Below, piece after piece: positions 46,663 through 55,416 of a DNA stretch of 64,000 bases. Within the stretch, counting starts at the first letter, position 1. Each line of letters opens with the position of its first letter. Origin of the DNA: a bacterium D16-56 (lineage in GTDB: Bacteria; Bacillota; Clostridia; Lachnospirales; Lachnospiraceae); assembly GCA_003611875.1 (NCBI GenBank), contig RAYY01000004.1:62001-126000 (forward strand). Direction: 5' to 3'. The notes below the pieces were generated by a model. It ran no database searches. It saw only the letters and a program-made list of their open reading frames with translations, and had not been told where the DNA came from. A program made the position numbers and the translations under genes.

Positions 46663-47613
46663 TCAGCTTTCCAGTCCGTAAAAGCTTTCTCTTAAAATTT
46701 CACAGGAAGCCGCCATTTTCCCCAGCTCCTCCTCTGTTAGCTTTAATGCCAATACTCTTTGTATTCCATTCTGATTAATGATACAAGGTACGCCTGCATA
46801 TACACCGCTTTGCCCATACTCTCCCCCCAGAAGTGCTGATACAGTAAGCACACTGTTCTCATCTCCCAGAATCGCCTTGGTTATTCTGGTCATTGCCATC
46901 CCGATTCCATAATAAGTAGCTCGTTTTGCCTCAATGATCCGATACGCTGCTCCTTTCACTTCTTCGGAAATCCGATCCAATTCTTCCATGTCAAAAGAAT
47001 TTCCCGAACCCTCCACAATTTCCCGAATGGGGCGAGTGGCAATCATAGCCTGACTCCAGGGAACAAATTCACTATCCCCATGTTCCCCCATCACATAAGC
47101 ATGAATGTTTCGAGGATCTACCCGCAGATAATCCCCCAGAAGATACCGCAGCCGTGCCGTATCCAGGGCTGTACCGGTCCCCATCACCCGCCGCGGGTTA
47201 AATCCTGACAGCTCATATGTGATTCTGGTCATCACATCCACAGGATTTGTTGCTACCAAAAACAACCCGTTAAATCCCGACTCTGTAACCGGCCCCACAA
47301 TAGAACGAAACACTTCCTTATTCCGCTTTAGCAGATTCAATCTGGATTCTCCTTCTTTTTGAGCAACTCCGGCACAGATAACTACAATATCCGCATCACG
47401 GCAATCCTCATAATCTCCCGCATAAATTCTCATATGAGAGGCAGAAAAAGCAAGTCCATGGTTTAAATCCATAGCCTCCCCCTCTGCCTTTTTTCGATCA
47501 ACATCCACCAGAACCAACTCGTCACACACATTTTGATTCAGCAAACTATAAGCATAACTCATGCCTACCATCCCGGTTCCTATCAGCACCACTTTTCTTT
47601 TATCTGTTCTCAT
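46663..47613 (-). CDS. ldh: L-lactate dehydrogenase
   Basis: A 316-residue NAD-dependent L-lactate dehydrogenase. It has the nucleotide loop VLIGTGMVGMSYAYSL, the conserved Asp-Arg region GFNPRRVMGTGTALD with the substrate Arg, and the proton-relay His in YVMGEHGDSEF. It reduces pyruvate to lactate and regenerates NAD+. In the related malate enzymes a different residue follows at position 102; the GESRLN loop here fits the lactate type. It stands alone, with the decayed pilus locus upstream. Confidence 0.9.
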   Translation of the reverse strand: MRTDKRKVVLIGTGMVGMSYAYSLLNQNVCDELVLVDVDRKKAEGEAMDLNHGLAFSASHMRIYAGDYEDCRDADIVVICAGVAQKEGESRLNLLKRNKEVFRSIVGPVTESGFNGLFLVATNPVDVMTRITYELSGFNPRRVMGTGTALDTARLRYLLGDYLRVDPRNIHAYVMGEHGDSEFVPWSQAMIATRPIREIVEGSGNSFDMEELDRISEEVKGAAYRIIEAKRATYYGIGMAMTRITKAILGDENSVLTVSALLGGEYGQSGVYAGVPCIINQNGIQRVLALKLTEEELGKMAASCEILRESFYGLES

Positions 47614-47666
47614 ATCTTCCTCCTACTGATTATCCAGCATCGATCTTTTTTACTATATCCAGAAAA

Positions 47667-47943
47667 TCAAAAATCATACTCACAGTATGTGGCCATGGCA
47701 ATTTGAATCGTCTTTTTATCCCGCATTTCTCCCACAAGAATCACATCCGGAGCCTGGCGCAGCGCCGCCCGAATCCCTGCCTCATAGCTTTCTGTATCTG
47801 TTACGATCTCACGCTGAGTCACAGCCATCTATTTCCGGAGGAAAAATTTTATTCTCCCCATAGTACTGAAGCATTCCACCAACCCGGTAAGACAATGCCA
47901 TCCCTTTTTCTGCTGCTGTGTGCACCAATGCTTTTATTTTCAT
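47667..47943 (-). pseudogene. PilT/GspE-type pilus ATPase, deleted and frameshifted
   Basis: Two short frames in different phases remain of one ATPase gene. The first (47809-47943) starts with GAGGG and an ATG and encodes a PilT-like N-terminus (HTAAEKGMALSYRVGG). The second (47667-47828, in another frame) encodes the [19 protein letters not shown] region and [17 protein letters not shown], which are the Asp box and Walker B of PilT. The Walker A box and about 100 residues between the two parts are missing, and the C-terminus is lost. So the motor of the neighbouring pilus-like genes has decayed. Confidence 0.8.
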
Positions 47944-47970
47944 ACATTACCCTCTCATTAAAAAAATCTG

Positions 47971-48399
47971 TTATTCTCCATTCCAAACACCCATGGATTG
48001 ATTCATCTCCGGCTCCTCTTTGGGAAAAATCCTCCATGAACATACCCGAACCTCTGAATCCTTCCAATCAACGCACAGTTTAACCCGAAGAATCTGTCCT
48101 GAATTTAAAAATATATCAGAAGAAAACTCATTGATATCATTCTGATAAGTTTCCTCCGACAACCTCTGCATATACTCTGCCATCAGAATGTTATTGGTCT
48201 CTGTGTCCTTCAATGCCTGATATACCGTCTGCACAAACTTTTCTCCCTGTTTATCCGCCTGGTAATATTCCTGCACTGCAGCCGCCATATGTACTGCCAT
48301 CAGTTCATCTATCTGAGCATTTTTCAAAGTTAACATCCCTAATATAACCAGGCACAGCACTATAAATACCAAAATCAGAGAAGAACTTCCCAGATTCAT
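47971..48399 (-). CDS. Pseudopilin-like protein in pilus locus
   Basis: A 142-residue protein with one N-terminal hydrophobic helix (SSLILVFIVLCLVILGMLTL) and a soluble rest. Helix plus small globular part fits a minor pilin or DUF-type partner in type IV pilus/competence-like clusters, but no prepilin motif is clear. It lies between the 48424-48972 gene and the ATPase pseudogene on the same strand. Confidence 0.5.
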   Translation of the reverse strand: MNLGSSSLILVFIVLCLVILGMLTLKNAQIDELMAVHMAAAVQEYYQADKQGEKFVQTVYQALKDTETNNILMAEYMQRLSEETYQNDINEFSSDIFLNSGQILRVKLCVDWKDSEVRVCSWRIFPKEEPEMNQSMGVWNGE

Positions 48400-48423
48400 C
48401 CTTTTATGTATTTCAAAATCCGT

Positions 48424-48972
48424 TTATCTCACCCCTCCCCCTTCAAGCTCCGAATCATCCTCATACTTTCCTGCCCTCAGAACAAAAACCACTCGCCCTC
48501 CGGAATCCGGAAGCAGCTCTGCCGCTTTCCCCTGGTAAGTCACTTCCGACGCTCCATTACCATTGCTCATGGTTACGACCGCTTCCGATAGCCCCTCCTT
48601 TCTATGAATCTCGATTCTGGCCATATGACACATAGACCTTTCCTTTTCATCAAAAAAGGTTTTTTCCACAGGCTCCCACCTTTCATTCAGGGCAGTCCAA
48701 TAAGCTGTGATCTCTTTTTCCTGCATCTCCTTAGAAAACAAAAGCATTTCCGCAAGTCCTTCCTCTCCTTGCGCTTTCCACACCTCTACAATTGCCTGCG
48801 CCATAACCACCGCCTGGTTTAAATCCCTTGTCCGGCGGCTGATTCTCTCTGATACGGCAAATGCCAAAATACATTGAGAGACACAAAGGATAAAAAGAAA
48901 TATGGCTGCTGTTAACTCTGCCAAAAACAATTGGGAACAAACTCCATATCTTTCTTGTGGTTTTTCTTTCAT
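48424..48972 (-). CDS. Minor pilin-like protein
   Basis: A 182-residue protein with a hydrophobic N-terminal helix (SQLFLAELTAAIFLFILCV) carrying a Glu near the helix start, as in type IV pilins, and a soluble beta-rich domain. The start at 48972 has GGAG six bases upstream. It lies 42 bases downstream of the DUF4860-like gene and before the 47971-48399 gene. Family assignment comes from context plus topology. Confidence 0.5.
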   Translation of the reverse strand: MKEKPQERYGVCSQLFLAELTAAIFLFILCVSQCILAFAVSERISRRTRDLNQAVVMAQAIVEVWKAQGEEGLAEMLLFSKEMQEKEITAYWTALNERWEPVEKTFFDEKERSMCHMARIEIHRKEGLSEAVVTMSNGNGASEVTYQGKAAELLPDSGGRVVFVLRAGKYEDDSELEGGGVR

Positions 48973-49013
48973 GCACATCTCCTTTTCTACTCAAAAGCTT
49001 GCCTCCACATCAC

Positions 49014-49496
49014 CTAATTCCTGTCCCCGCTCCGCAGATACAAATACAAACGGCCTCCTTCCTTTCCGGCCATGTCCACAATCAAAAGCCGCCCATTCTG
49101 CATAAAAGAAAGGCCTTCACATTCCACTATGGGAATGCCGTCCGTCAGACCCATACCGCTGTCCTGACGAGTAAATAGTTCTCGAATGCTGCCATTATAA
49201 TAATAAATCCATTTTATATAAGATGCCCCGGCAAGGTTTCTCTCAAATTCCAATATTGACGTGCCATCTGCCTCTATCACCTTTATTATATCTTCCCCAT
49301 CACCTTGACGCACCTGATTGGCAATATAATGAAGCGCCACACTGCTGCTGTACTGTTCTGCTCTGCGACTGTTCATATTTACATAAACCTTTCCTCCGGC
49401 AAGAATCGTAAAAATCCCACACAGCACAAACACTAGAAACAACAGCAGATACGACATTCTCACATAATATCCCGTCTGCCTTACTTTCCATTCCAC
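49014..49496 (-). CDS. DUF4860-like pilus locus protein
   Basis: A 160-residue protein with an N-terminal transmembrane helix (LLLFLVFVLCGIFTILAGG) and an extracytoplasmic domain rich in beta strands (ILEFERNLAGASYIKWIYYY). The GTG start at 49496 follows AGGAGGGG; a GTG at 49511 is possible but its ribosome binding site would overlap it. Members of this family (DUF4860, by resemblance) lie in type IV pilus clusters of Lachnospiraceae. Confidence 0.5.
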   Translation of the reverse strand: MEWKVRQTGYYVRMSYLLLFLVFVLCGIFTILAGGKVYVNMNSRRAEQYSSSVALHYIANQVRQGDGEDIIKVIEADGTSILEFERNLAGASYIKWIYYYNGSIRELFTRQDSGMGLTDGIPIVECEGLSFMQNGRLLIVDMAGKEGGRLYLYLRSGDRN

Positions 49497-49546
49497 AAAG
49501 CCCCTCCTCACTTTCAGGTACTTCTAATTATTCCCTATAATTACCC

Positions 49547-49870
49547 TTACTCTTTTGCTGCCGGAACTACCATAATATCCGGCATCAGATTGGAGGCAAA
49601 TCCATTGTAAAATACATGATACTGCTCCTCATCCATCCAAATCCCATAATATTTTTCCAAATATTCAACTCCCGGCGGGTATTGTCCCTCAATGGCATAG
49701 CACTGAACACAAGCCCGAATCATGCTTTCCTGAAGATTTTGGGCATTTTCTGTCTGGGCACGTGTTAAAAACCTGTCCATCCCCATCCAAAACATTCCTA
49801 AGACCACAATAAATACAACCGCAGAGCCTGTACAGCCTGCCCGAAATCTCCAATCTCTCTTTTTTCTCAT
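49547..49870 (-). CDS. Small pilin-like membrane protein
   Basis: A 107-residue protein with a transmembrane helix at about residues 13-32 and a small domain with RACVQCYAIEGQYPPGVEYL near residue 55, similar in pattern to ComGC-type pilins (a helix followed by a short conserved YPPxxEYL turn). No cleavable prepilin motif with a helix-start Glu is obvious. It is the first gene after the purine-rich gap, where a major pilin would normally be expected. Confidence 0.5.
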   Translation of the reverse strand: MRKKRDWRFRAGCTGSAVVFIVVLGMFWMGMDRFLTRAQTENAQNLQESMIRACVQCYAIEGQYPPGVEYLEKYYGIWMDEEQYHVFYNGFASNLMPDIMVVPAAKE

Positions 49871-50122
49871 ATTTTTCGCTCCTCGTTCTTTGTTCTTTTT
49901 CTAATTTTCCTAATCTTACGCTTCTTCATCCATCTTTGCTTTTCTCTGTTTTTCCTGACTTTCTTCGCCTTTTTTCACCTTCTTCCTCCCAGCCCGTTTT
50001 TCACTTTCTCTCTGCCCTCCTAATCCACTTTCACATTCCCTCTACTCTCCCCAGCCTACTTTCCGCCTTCCCCCTGCTCTCCTAAACCACTTCCCACCTT
50101 CCTTCTGCTATACCAACCTCCG
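49871..50122 (-). other. Purine-rich intergenic gap in the pilus locus
   Basis: About 250 bases between the GspF and pilin-like genes are almost all purine on the minus strand (long runs of G and A, few C or T). No reading frame with a start and ribosome binding site stands out. The degenerate repeats of 9-30 bases (GGGGGAAGG, GGAGAGTAG and similar) look like expansion of low-complexity sequence, possibly replacing a lost major pilin gene. Confidence 0.6.
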
Positions 50123-51172
50123 TCACCCGAATTCCGCCAGCACCCCAGCCAGAGGAAACATCAAGGACAGTAAAATCACTCCCGCGGAAAATGCAAGAAC
50201 TACTTCCATGACAGGCTCCAAATATATTGTCAAATTAATAACTGCATCTTCTGCCTGACGTTCATAATCCTTTGAAAGCTCACACATCACCTCTGCCAAT
50301 CGGCCGCTTTTCCTTCCCACCTTAATCATCTGTATATGAATACTGTCAAACAGCCCCGTCTCTTTCACGGCATCTGCATAATCTGCTCCCTCCTGCAGCA
50401 TGACAGTACATTTTCTGATCTTTAAGGCAACCTTTCTATGGTCCACCAATTCCTCTGCCAGCTCCATCCCTTTATCCAAGTCTATTCCGCAGCGAAGGGT
50501 AATTGCCATCACTGATGTAAAACGCTGTTTGGCCACTGCAAGAAAAATCCTACTGTGATTTTTCACGATTTCCTTTAACCTGTCCGTTCTAATACAAACA
50601 CCTTCCATCCTCAAGCCAGCCTTTACCGCCGCAAACAGCGCTGCAGCAAAAAGCAAAATCAGAATCCCGCCGCTGAAAATCCCACCAAAACGGAATATTT
50701 CCGTATAAACCGGAGAGATTCCTACTCCCAGCGAAACACAAGCCCGTTCAAACATCGGCATAACCCTCATAAACAGCACAAACAGTACCCCAAAAAACAT
50801 AGCAGACATTATCATGAAATAAATAACAGCACTTCTGATATTCTTTCCAATTCTGTCTTCCTTTTCATAATAAACAGCCAAAGCCTTCATAATTTCACCT
50901 AAGTTTCCTGTCCTCTGTCCCAGTTTTGCCATTTGAATCACATAGGCCGGAAAAATCTGCATCTTCTCCAGAACAGCATAAAACGGCTCTCCTGTTTCCA
51001 AATCCAAAGAAATCTTTCTCAGCATTTCTTTCTCTTTTTGCGGCACCACATCTTCTGCCAGAATCTGAAACCCTTCCGAAAGCAGTTCCCCGGCTTCCCA
51101 AAGCAACGCTGTCTTCATACAAAACCCTGCCAGCTTCTTTCCCGAATAAATCTTTTCACCCTTTCGAATCAT
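50123..51172 (-). CDS. Type II secretion/type IV pilus inner membrane protein (GspF/PilC)
   Basis: A 349-residue GspF/PilC-family platform protein. It has two repeats of the family domain, each ending in a hydrophobic segment (about residues 145-175 and 320-345), plus VIQMAKLGQRTGNLGEIMKAL and IHMIKVGRKSGRLAEVM, the conserved G-x-x-S/T-G-x-L core of both repeats. It would sit in the membrane beside the ATPase. The ATG follows AGGAGG. Its ATPase partner is represented only by a pseudogene (47667-47943). The gene itself looks intact. Confidence 0.88.
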   Translation of the reverse strand: MIRKGEKIYSGKKLAGFCMKTALLWEAGELLSEGFQILAEDVVPQKEKEMLRKISLDLETGEPFYAVLEKMQIFPAYVIQMAKLGQRTGNLGEIMKALAVYYEKEDRIGKNIRSAVIYFMIMSAMFFGVLFVLFMRVMPMFERACVSLGVGISPVYTEIFRFGGIFSGGILILLFAAALFAAVKAGLRMEGVCIRTDRLKEIVKNHSRIFLAVAKQRFTSVMAITLRCGIDLDKGMELAEELVDHRKVALKIRKCTVMLQEGADYADAVKETGLFDSIHIQMIKVGRKSGRLAEVMCELSKDYERQAEDAVINLTIYLEPVMEVVLAFSAGVILLSLMFPLAGVLAEFG

Positions 51173-51184
51173 ACTTCCTCCTAT

Positions 51185-52219
51185 TCAATAAGAATACTTT
51201 TCCACATAATTGCTGCTGTTTCCCACAAACCTCCTTACATTCTCACTGTTTTTTCCGGTAGATATAAAAGTTGGATCCATATAAGACCAATGTTCTCCGT
51301 CAAACCAGACCAGATTGTCAATCCACCCTCGTTCCTTTAGAAAAATACTGACCCAAGCATGATAGGCATCTCCGGCATAGCCGATTACCAGCTTCGTGGG
51401 AATATTCTGAGAACGAAGCATTGCCGCCATAAGTGCCGCATAATCAAAACAGATCCCTTTTCTATTTTCTAAAGTCTCATCAATGTCCGGCAGATAGCCG
51501 CCTCTAACCGACTGAGCCTTGGCATAGTCATAGGTAATATTTGACGTCACATACTGGTACACTGCACTTACTGTGTCAAGCTGATTTTTTCCGACAGACA
51601 ACTGATTCGCAAGAGTAACCGCCATACTGTCTGAACTAAAATTTACATATTGATTGGGAACCAAAAATGGTTGAAATTCATTAGATAAAGATACAAAGAT
51701 TGTTTGACTCATCAGTTGAGAATACTGATTTCCGCATATATTTTCAAACACCTTTACAGAATATCTTCCGTCTCCTTCTGTAAACGGATATACCTCATAG
51801 CGATCCCGAAAATTCAGATCATAGGTATAGACTGTGTTTCTTGTAACCTGAACCTTGATTCTGGGATTATCCCCTGTGTATTTAATCATCAGATACCCGC
51901 TGTCTGCATGAGATGCATCCATGACAACGCCTTCTCCTCTGAAAATCACACAATCCGGAACCTCCAGCATCCATGCGGTTAAAGGCATCGTGCCGTCCCA
52001 AATAGCGGCTGCTTCTTCCTTTTCTGTCACTGCAGTCCATCTCAGCACAGCAGCCAATAAAGCTGCGCACATCACCCAAGCTGCACCAACCCATTTTCTA
52101 CGCTTTCTCACACGAAAAGCCTCGCCCCCTTTCCTTATAGAGCCCTGTTCCGGAACCAGTATATCCTGTATCCAGTCAGGGCTTTGTCTGTCCCAAGCGG
52201 ATGTTCTCCTGTACGACAA
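51185..52219 (-). CDS. Transglutaminase-like domain membrane protein
   Basis: A 344-residue protein with one N-terminal transmembrane helix (AAWVMCAALLAAVLRW) and a transglutaminase-like core: Cys in RKGICFDYAALMAAML, His in YHAWVSIFL, and Asp in YMDPTF. Such domains act as cysteine proteases or amidases or serve as scaffolds at the cell surface. Two starts are possible: a TTG at 52219 overlapping the RlmB stop, and a GTG at 52111 with a GGCGAGG site; the longer one is given. It lies upstream of the GspF gene and may be part of the same transcript. Confidence 0.65.
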   Translation of the reverse strand: MSYRRTSAWDRQSPDWIQDILVPEQGSIRKGGEAFRVRKRRKWVGAAWVMCAALLAAVLRWTAVTEKEEAAAIWDGTMPLTAWMLEVPDCVIFRGEGVVMDASHADSGYLMIKYTGDNPRIKVQVTRNTVYTYDLNFRDRYEVYPFTEGDGRYSVKVFENICGNQYSQLMSQTIFVSLSNEFQPFLVPNQYVNFSSDSMAVTLANQLSVGKNQLDTVSAVYQYVTSNITYDYAKAQSVRGGYLPDIDETLENRKGICFDYAALMAAMLRSQNIPTKLVIGYAGDAYHAWVSIFLKERGWIDNLVWFDGEHWSYMDPTFISTGKNSENVRRFVGNSSNYVEKYSY

Positions 52220-52952
52220 TCCGCTGCCTTACCACCTCATAGGCCAGAACTCCCGCTGCCACAGAAGCATTTAGAGAATCCAACTCCCCCTTCATGGGTA
52301 TGGCTGCAAATATATCGCACTTTTCACGGACCAGCCTGCTGACACCGCTGCCTTCGTTCCCAATAACCAAGCCTATGGGTCCTGTCAGATTAAGACGATA
52401 CATCACCTCACCGCCCATATCTGCACAGACAAACCACATTCCCTGCTTTTTCAGGCTCTCAATCACAGCAGAGAGATTCGTCACCTTGGCCACCGGCGTA
52501 TAATTCAGCGCCCCCGCCGAAGTCCGCGCTACTACAGCAGTTAGGCCTGCCGCCCGGTGCTTGGGAATAATCACGCCATGAGCTCCTGCCAGATTGGCTG
52601 TCCGGATAATCGCGCCCAGATTATGAGGATCCTCAATTCCATCCAACAAAAACACAAACGGCGCTTCCCCCTTTTTTTCTGCCGCCTGCATGATATCCTC
52701 CACCTGAGCATACTCGTAAGCCGCCGCCTGGGCGATCACCCCTTGATGCCTGCCTGTATCGGACATGTGATCCAATCGCTCCTTACTTACAAAGCTGATA
52801 ATCGTCCCCTGCTTTTTCGACTCCCTGATAATGCTCAGCACCGGCCCGTCCTTACAGCCATCCTGCACAAACAGCTTATCAACGGTTCGACCAGAGCGAA
52901 ACGCCTCCATCACCGCGTTTCTTCCTTCAATGGTCAGTTCTCTGTATCTCAT
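52176..52952 (-). CDS. rlmB: 23S rRNA 2'-O-methyltransferase RlmB (TrmH/SpoU family)
   Basis: A 258-residue SpoU-family methyltransferase. Motifs are the N-terminal substrate-binding domain start RYRELTIEGRNAVMEAF, LDGIEDPHNLGAIIRTA (motif 1), IGNEGSGVSRLVREKCD (motif 2) and IPMKGELDSLNASVAAGV (motif 3 with the knot). It methylates the 2'-O of a 23S rRNA G (2251 in E. coli numbering). It overlaps mrnC by four bases and is in the order cysS-mrnC-rlmB seen in many Firmicutes. Confidence 0.9.
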   Translation of the reverse strand: MRYRELTIEGRNAVMEAFRSGRTVDKLFVQDGCKDGPVLSIIRESKKQGTIISFVSKERLDHMSDTGRHQGVIAQAAAYEYAQVEDIMQAAEKKGEAPFVFLLDGIEDPHNLGAIIRTANLAGAHGVIIPKHRAAGLTAVVARTSAGALNYTPVAKVTNLSAVIESLKKQGMWFVCADMGGEVMYRLNLTGPIGLVIGNEGSGVSRLVREKCDIFAAIPMKGELDSLNASVAAGVLAYEVVRQRIVVQENIRLGQTKP

Positions 52953-53374
52953 GATAACTCTCCGATCTTCTCCAATCCGTCGTGAATCAGTTCTAAAAGC
53001 CGGTCATGACGCCCTTCCAGGTACAGATACCCTACCAAGGCCTCAAATCCGGTAGCCATCCGATACTCTGTCATCGTAGCATGCTTTGCCATGGTAGCTG
53101 ATCTGGCATTCCTTCCCCGCTTGTATACAGCCATTTCCTCCTGAGAAAGTTCCTCCAAAAGCAGCTTTATGATCACTGCCTGTGTAGGCGCCTTTACCAG
53201 CTCCGCACTTCTTTTATGCATTTTGCTGACCTGCATATTGCCCTGATTCATCACCCTGGTGCGGATCAGCACCTCATAAACTGCGTCCCCAATATATGCC
53301 AAGGCCAGAGGAGAATAGCTTCCTGCATCTACAGCCTTCAGGCACAATGCCTGACAGATCATGCCTTCTTCCAT
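52949..53374 (-). CDS. mrnC: Mini-ribonuclease III (MrnC)
   Basis: A 141-residue RNase III catalytic domain without a dsRNA-binding domain. Motifs are LAYIGDAVYEVLIRTRV (acidic metal site, residues 26-42), the conserved HKRSAELV, and the C-terminal FEALVGYLYLEG. Mini-III matures 23S rRNA ends in Bacillus. It overlaps the cysS end by 16 bases and the rlmB start by four. Confidence 0.9.
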   Translation of the reverse strand: MEEGMICQALCLKAVDAGSYSPLALAYIGDAVYEVLIRTRVMNQGNMQVSKMHKRSAELVKAPTQAVIIKLLLEELSQEEMAVYKRGRNARSATMAKHATMTEYRMATGFEALVGYLYLEGRHDRLLELIHDGLEKIGELS

Positions 53375-54831
53375 TTAACACCCTCTCTGGTATCTTCCAG
53401 CACAATCCCCATATTCAGAAGCTTGCCCCGAATCTCATCTGCCAACGCAAAATTCTTTTCCTTTCTTGCCTGCTGCCGGGCCTGAATCATAGCTTCAATC
53501 TCATCATCCAAAAGCTCCTCTTTTCTTCCTGCAACAATACCCAGCACGTCGCACAGCCGTTCCAAAAGCTCCTTCATAAAATCTATATATGCCACGCTGC
53601 TGTCACCGGAAACTGTAGAATTGCAGAGCTTCACCAGTTCAAATACTGCTGAAACCGCATCTGCAGTATTAAAGTCATCCTCCATGGCTGCCTCATACTT
53701 TGTTGAAAGCTCCTTTGCCGCCGCCATGTGAGCCTGCTCCTCCTGTGTATGTTTCCCAGTCTTGTTTTCTTCTGCCCCTTGATTTGCACCGGCTTCTTCC
53801 TGCTCCCGCCCCAAGGCAATCTTTCTGGCATCCCTTAGGCGGTCCGCTGCCGTCAAAATCCGTTCCAGACCATTTTTAGAAGCCTCTATAAGCTCTGCAC
53901 TAAAATTCAAAGGACTGCGGTAATGGGCGCTCAGCATAAAGAACCGCAGTACCTGAAGATCATACCTTTCACTGATCTCCCTAACCGTAAAGAAATTTCC
54001 CAAGGACTTCGACATTTTCTGTACATGCCCATTGTTATCTATATTTAAAAACGCATTGTGCATCCAATAAGTGGCAAAGGGCTTTCCGTTTGCTGCCTCT
54101 GACTGGGCAATCTCATTCTCATGATGGGGGAATATCAGGTCTTCCCCTCCTGCATGAATATCAATCTGATCTCCCAAATACTTCTTTGCCATCACCGAGC
54201 ACTCAATGTGCCAGCCCGGGCGGCCCTGGCACCAAGGAGACTCCCAGTAAGGCTCTCCCTCTTTCTTGGGCTTCCAGAGTACAAAATCAGAAGGATCCTC
54301 CTTGCCTTCCTCTCCTGTCACTTTAATCTCACGAAAACCGGACTGAAGCTCATCCAGATTCTTATGGGACAACTTGCCATAATCCTTAAAAGAAGCAGTC
54401 CGAAAATATACAGTTCCATCCTGAGCTGCATAAGCATGCCCCTTTTGAATTAAGACCTGAATCATCTCTAGCATGCCGTCAATCTCTAAGGTGGCCTGAG
54501 GATGGGAGGTAGCCGGCTTCACATTCATCCCTGCCATATCCTTCCTGCACTCCTCAATGTAACGTCTGGAGACAACCTCTGAATCCACTCCCTCCTCTAT
54601 GGCCTTCTTGATAATCTTATCATCCACATCGGTAAAATTAGACACATAATTGACCTGATAGCCCTTATATTCAAAATATCTTCGAACCGTATCAAACACG
54701 ATCATCGGACGTGCATTGCCAATATGAATAAAGTTATAGACCGTAGGCCCGCACACATACATCTTCACCTTACCCGGCTCAAGAGGCACAAACTCCTCTT
54801 TTCTTCTGGTCAATGTGTTAAATATCTTCAT
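53359..54831 (-). CDS. cysS: Cysteinyl-tRNA synthetase
   Basis: A 490-residue class I synthetase. The active zinc Cys and HIGH motif are in YVCGPTVYNFIHIGNAR near residue 28, the second zinc ligands are in WHIECSVMAKKYLG and DLIFPHHENE, and KMSKSLGN is near residue 271. A low-complexity insert (EEAGANQGAEENKTGKHT) of about 25 residues lies in the C-terminal part, not typical of the family but not disruptive. The start at 54831 has AAGGAGAAC upstream. Confidence 0.95.
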   Translation of the reverse strand: MKIFNTLTRRKEEFVPLEPGKVKMYVCGPTVYNFIHIGNARPMIVFDTVRRYFEYKGYQVNYVSNFTDVDDKIIKKAIEEGVDSEVVSRRYIEECRKDMAGMNVKPATSHPQATLEIDGMLEMIQVLIQKGHAYAAQDGTVYFRTASFKDYGKLSHKNLDELQSGFREIKVTGEEGKEDPSDFVLWKPKKEGEPYWESPWCQGRPGWHIECSVMAKKYLGDQIDIHAGGEDLIFPHHENEIAQSEAANGKPFATYWMHNAFLNIDNNGHVQKMSKSLGNFFTVREISERYDLQVLRFFMLSAHYRSPLNFSAELIEASKNGLERILTAADRLRDARKIALGREQEEAGANQGAEENKTGKHTQEEQAHMAAAKELSTKYEAAMEDDFNTADAVSAVFELVKLCNSTVSGDSSVAYIDFMKELLERLCDVLGIVAGRKEELLDDEIEAMIQARQQARKEKNFALADEIRGKLLNMGIVLEDTREGVKWKKA

Positions 54832-54884
54832 GTCAAGCGTTCTCCTTTTCAGCCCTTTTTGTTCCTCTGATTTTATGTTGCTAT

Positions 54885-55385
54885 TCAAGTATTTTCTGAT
54901 TCTCCCATATCTCTGCCCTCCAGAAGCAGAACCGCCGCCTGAGCTGCGATCCCCTCACCTCTGCCAGTAAAGCCAAGTCCTTCCTCTGTAGTTGCCTTTA
55001 CGCTGACTCTGCCTTTGTTCAGATGAAGAACTTCTGCAATGTTCTCAGCCATCTGGGGACGATAGGAAGCCAGCTTGGGCTTCTCTGCAATGATCGTAGC
55101 ATCAATATTCCCCACTACAAATCCATGGGTCTTTAAAAGACTGCCTACTTCCCGCAAAAGCTCCATGCTGGAAATCCCCTTATACATTGAATCCGTATCC
55201 GGAAAATGCTGCCCGATATCCCCCAGAGCCGCTGCCCCCAACAGGGCGTCCATCACTGCGTGAACCAGCACGTCTGCATCCGAATGACCTAAAAGCCCTT
55301 TTTCATAAGGGATATTCACGCCTCCTAAAATCAATTCCCTTTGCTCTGACAGCCGGTGGACATCATATCCTTGTCCAATTCTCAT
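54885..55385 (-). CDS. ispF: 2-C-methyl-D-erythritol 2,4-cyclodiphosphate synthase
   Basis: A 166-residue IspF of the MEP isoprenoid pathway. It has GYDVHRL (metal Asp and His) at residues 6-12, [20 protein letters not shown] near 32 and the C-terminal [18 protein letters not shown]. It cyclises the CDP-ME 2-phosphate with loss of CMP and forms a trimer. It lies upstream of cysS with about 50 bases between them. Confidence 0.94.
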   Translation of the reverse strand: MRIGQGYDVHRLSEQRELILGGVNIPYEKGLLGHSDADVLVHAVMDALLGAAALGDIGQHFPDTDSMYKGISSMELLREVGSLLKTHGFVVGNIDATIIAEKPKLASYRPQMAENIAEVLHLNKGRVSVKATTEEGLGFTGRGEGIAAQAAVLLLEGRDMGESENT

Positions 55386-55416
55386 AATTCTATTCTCCTT
55401 GCAGCCTTTCTGACTC

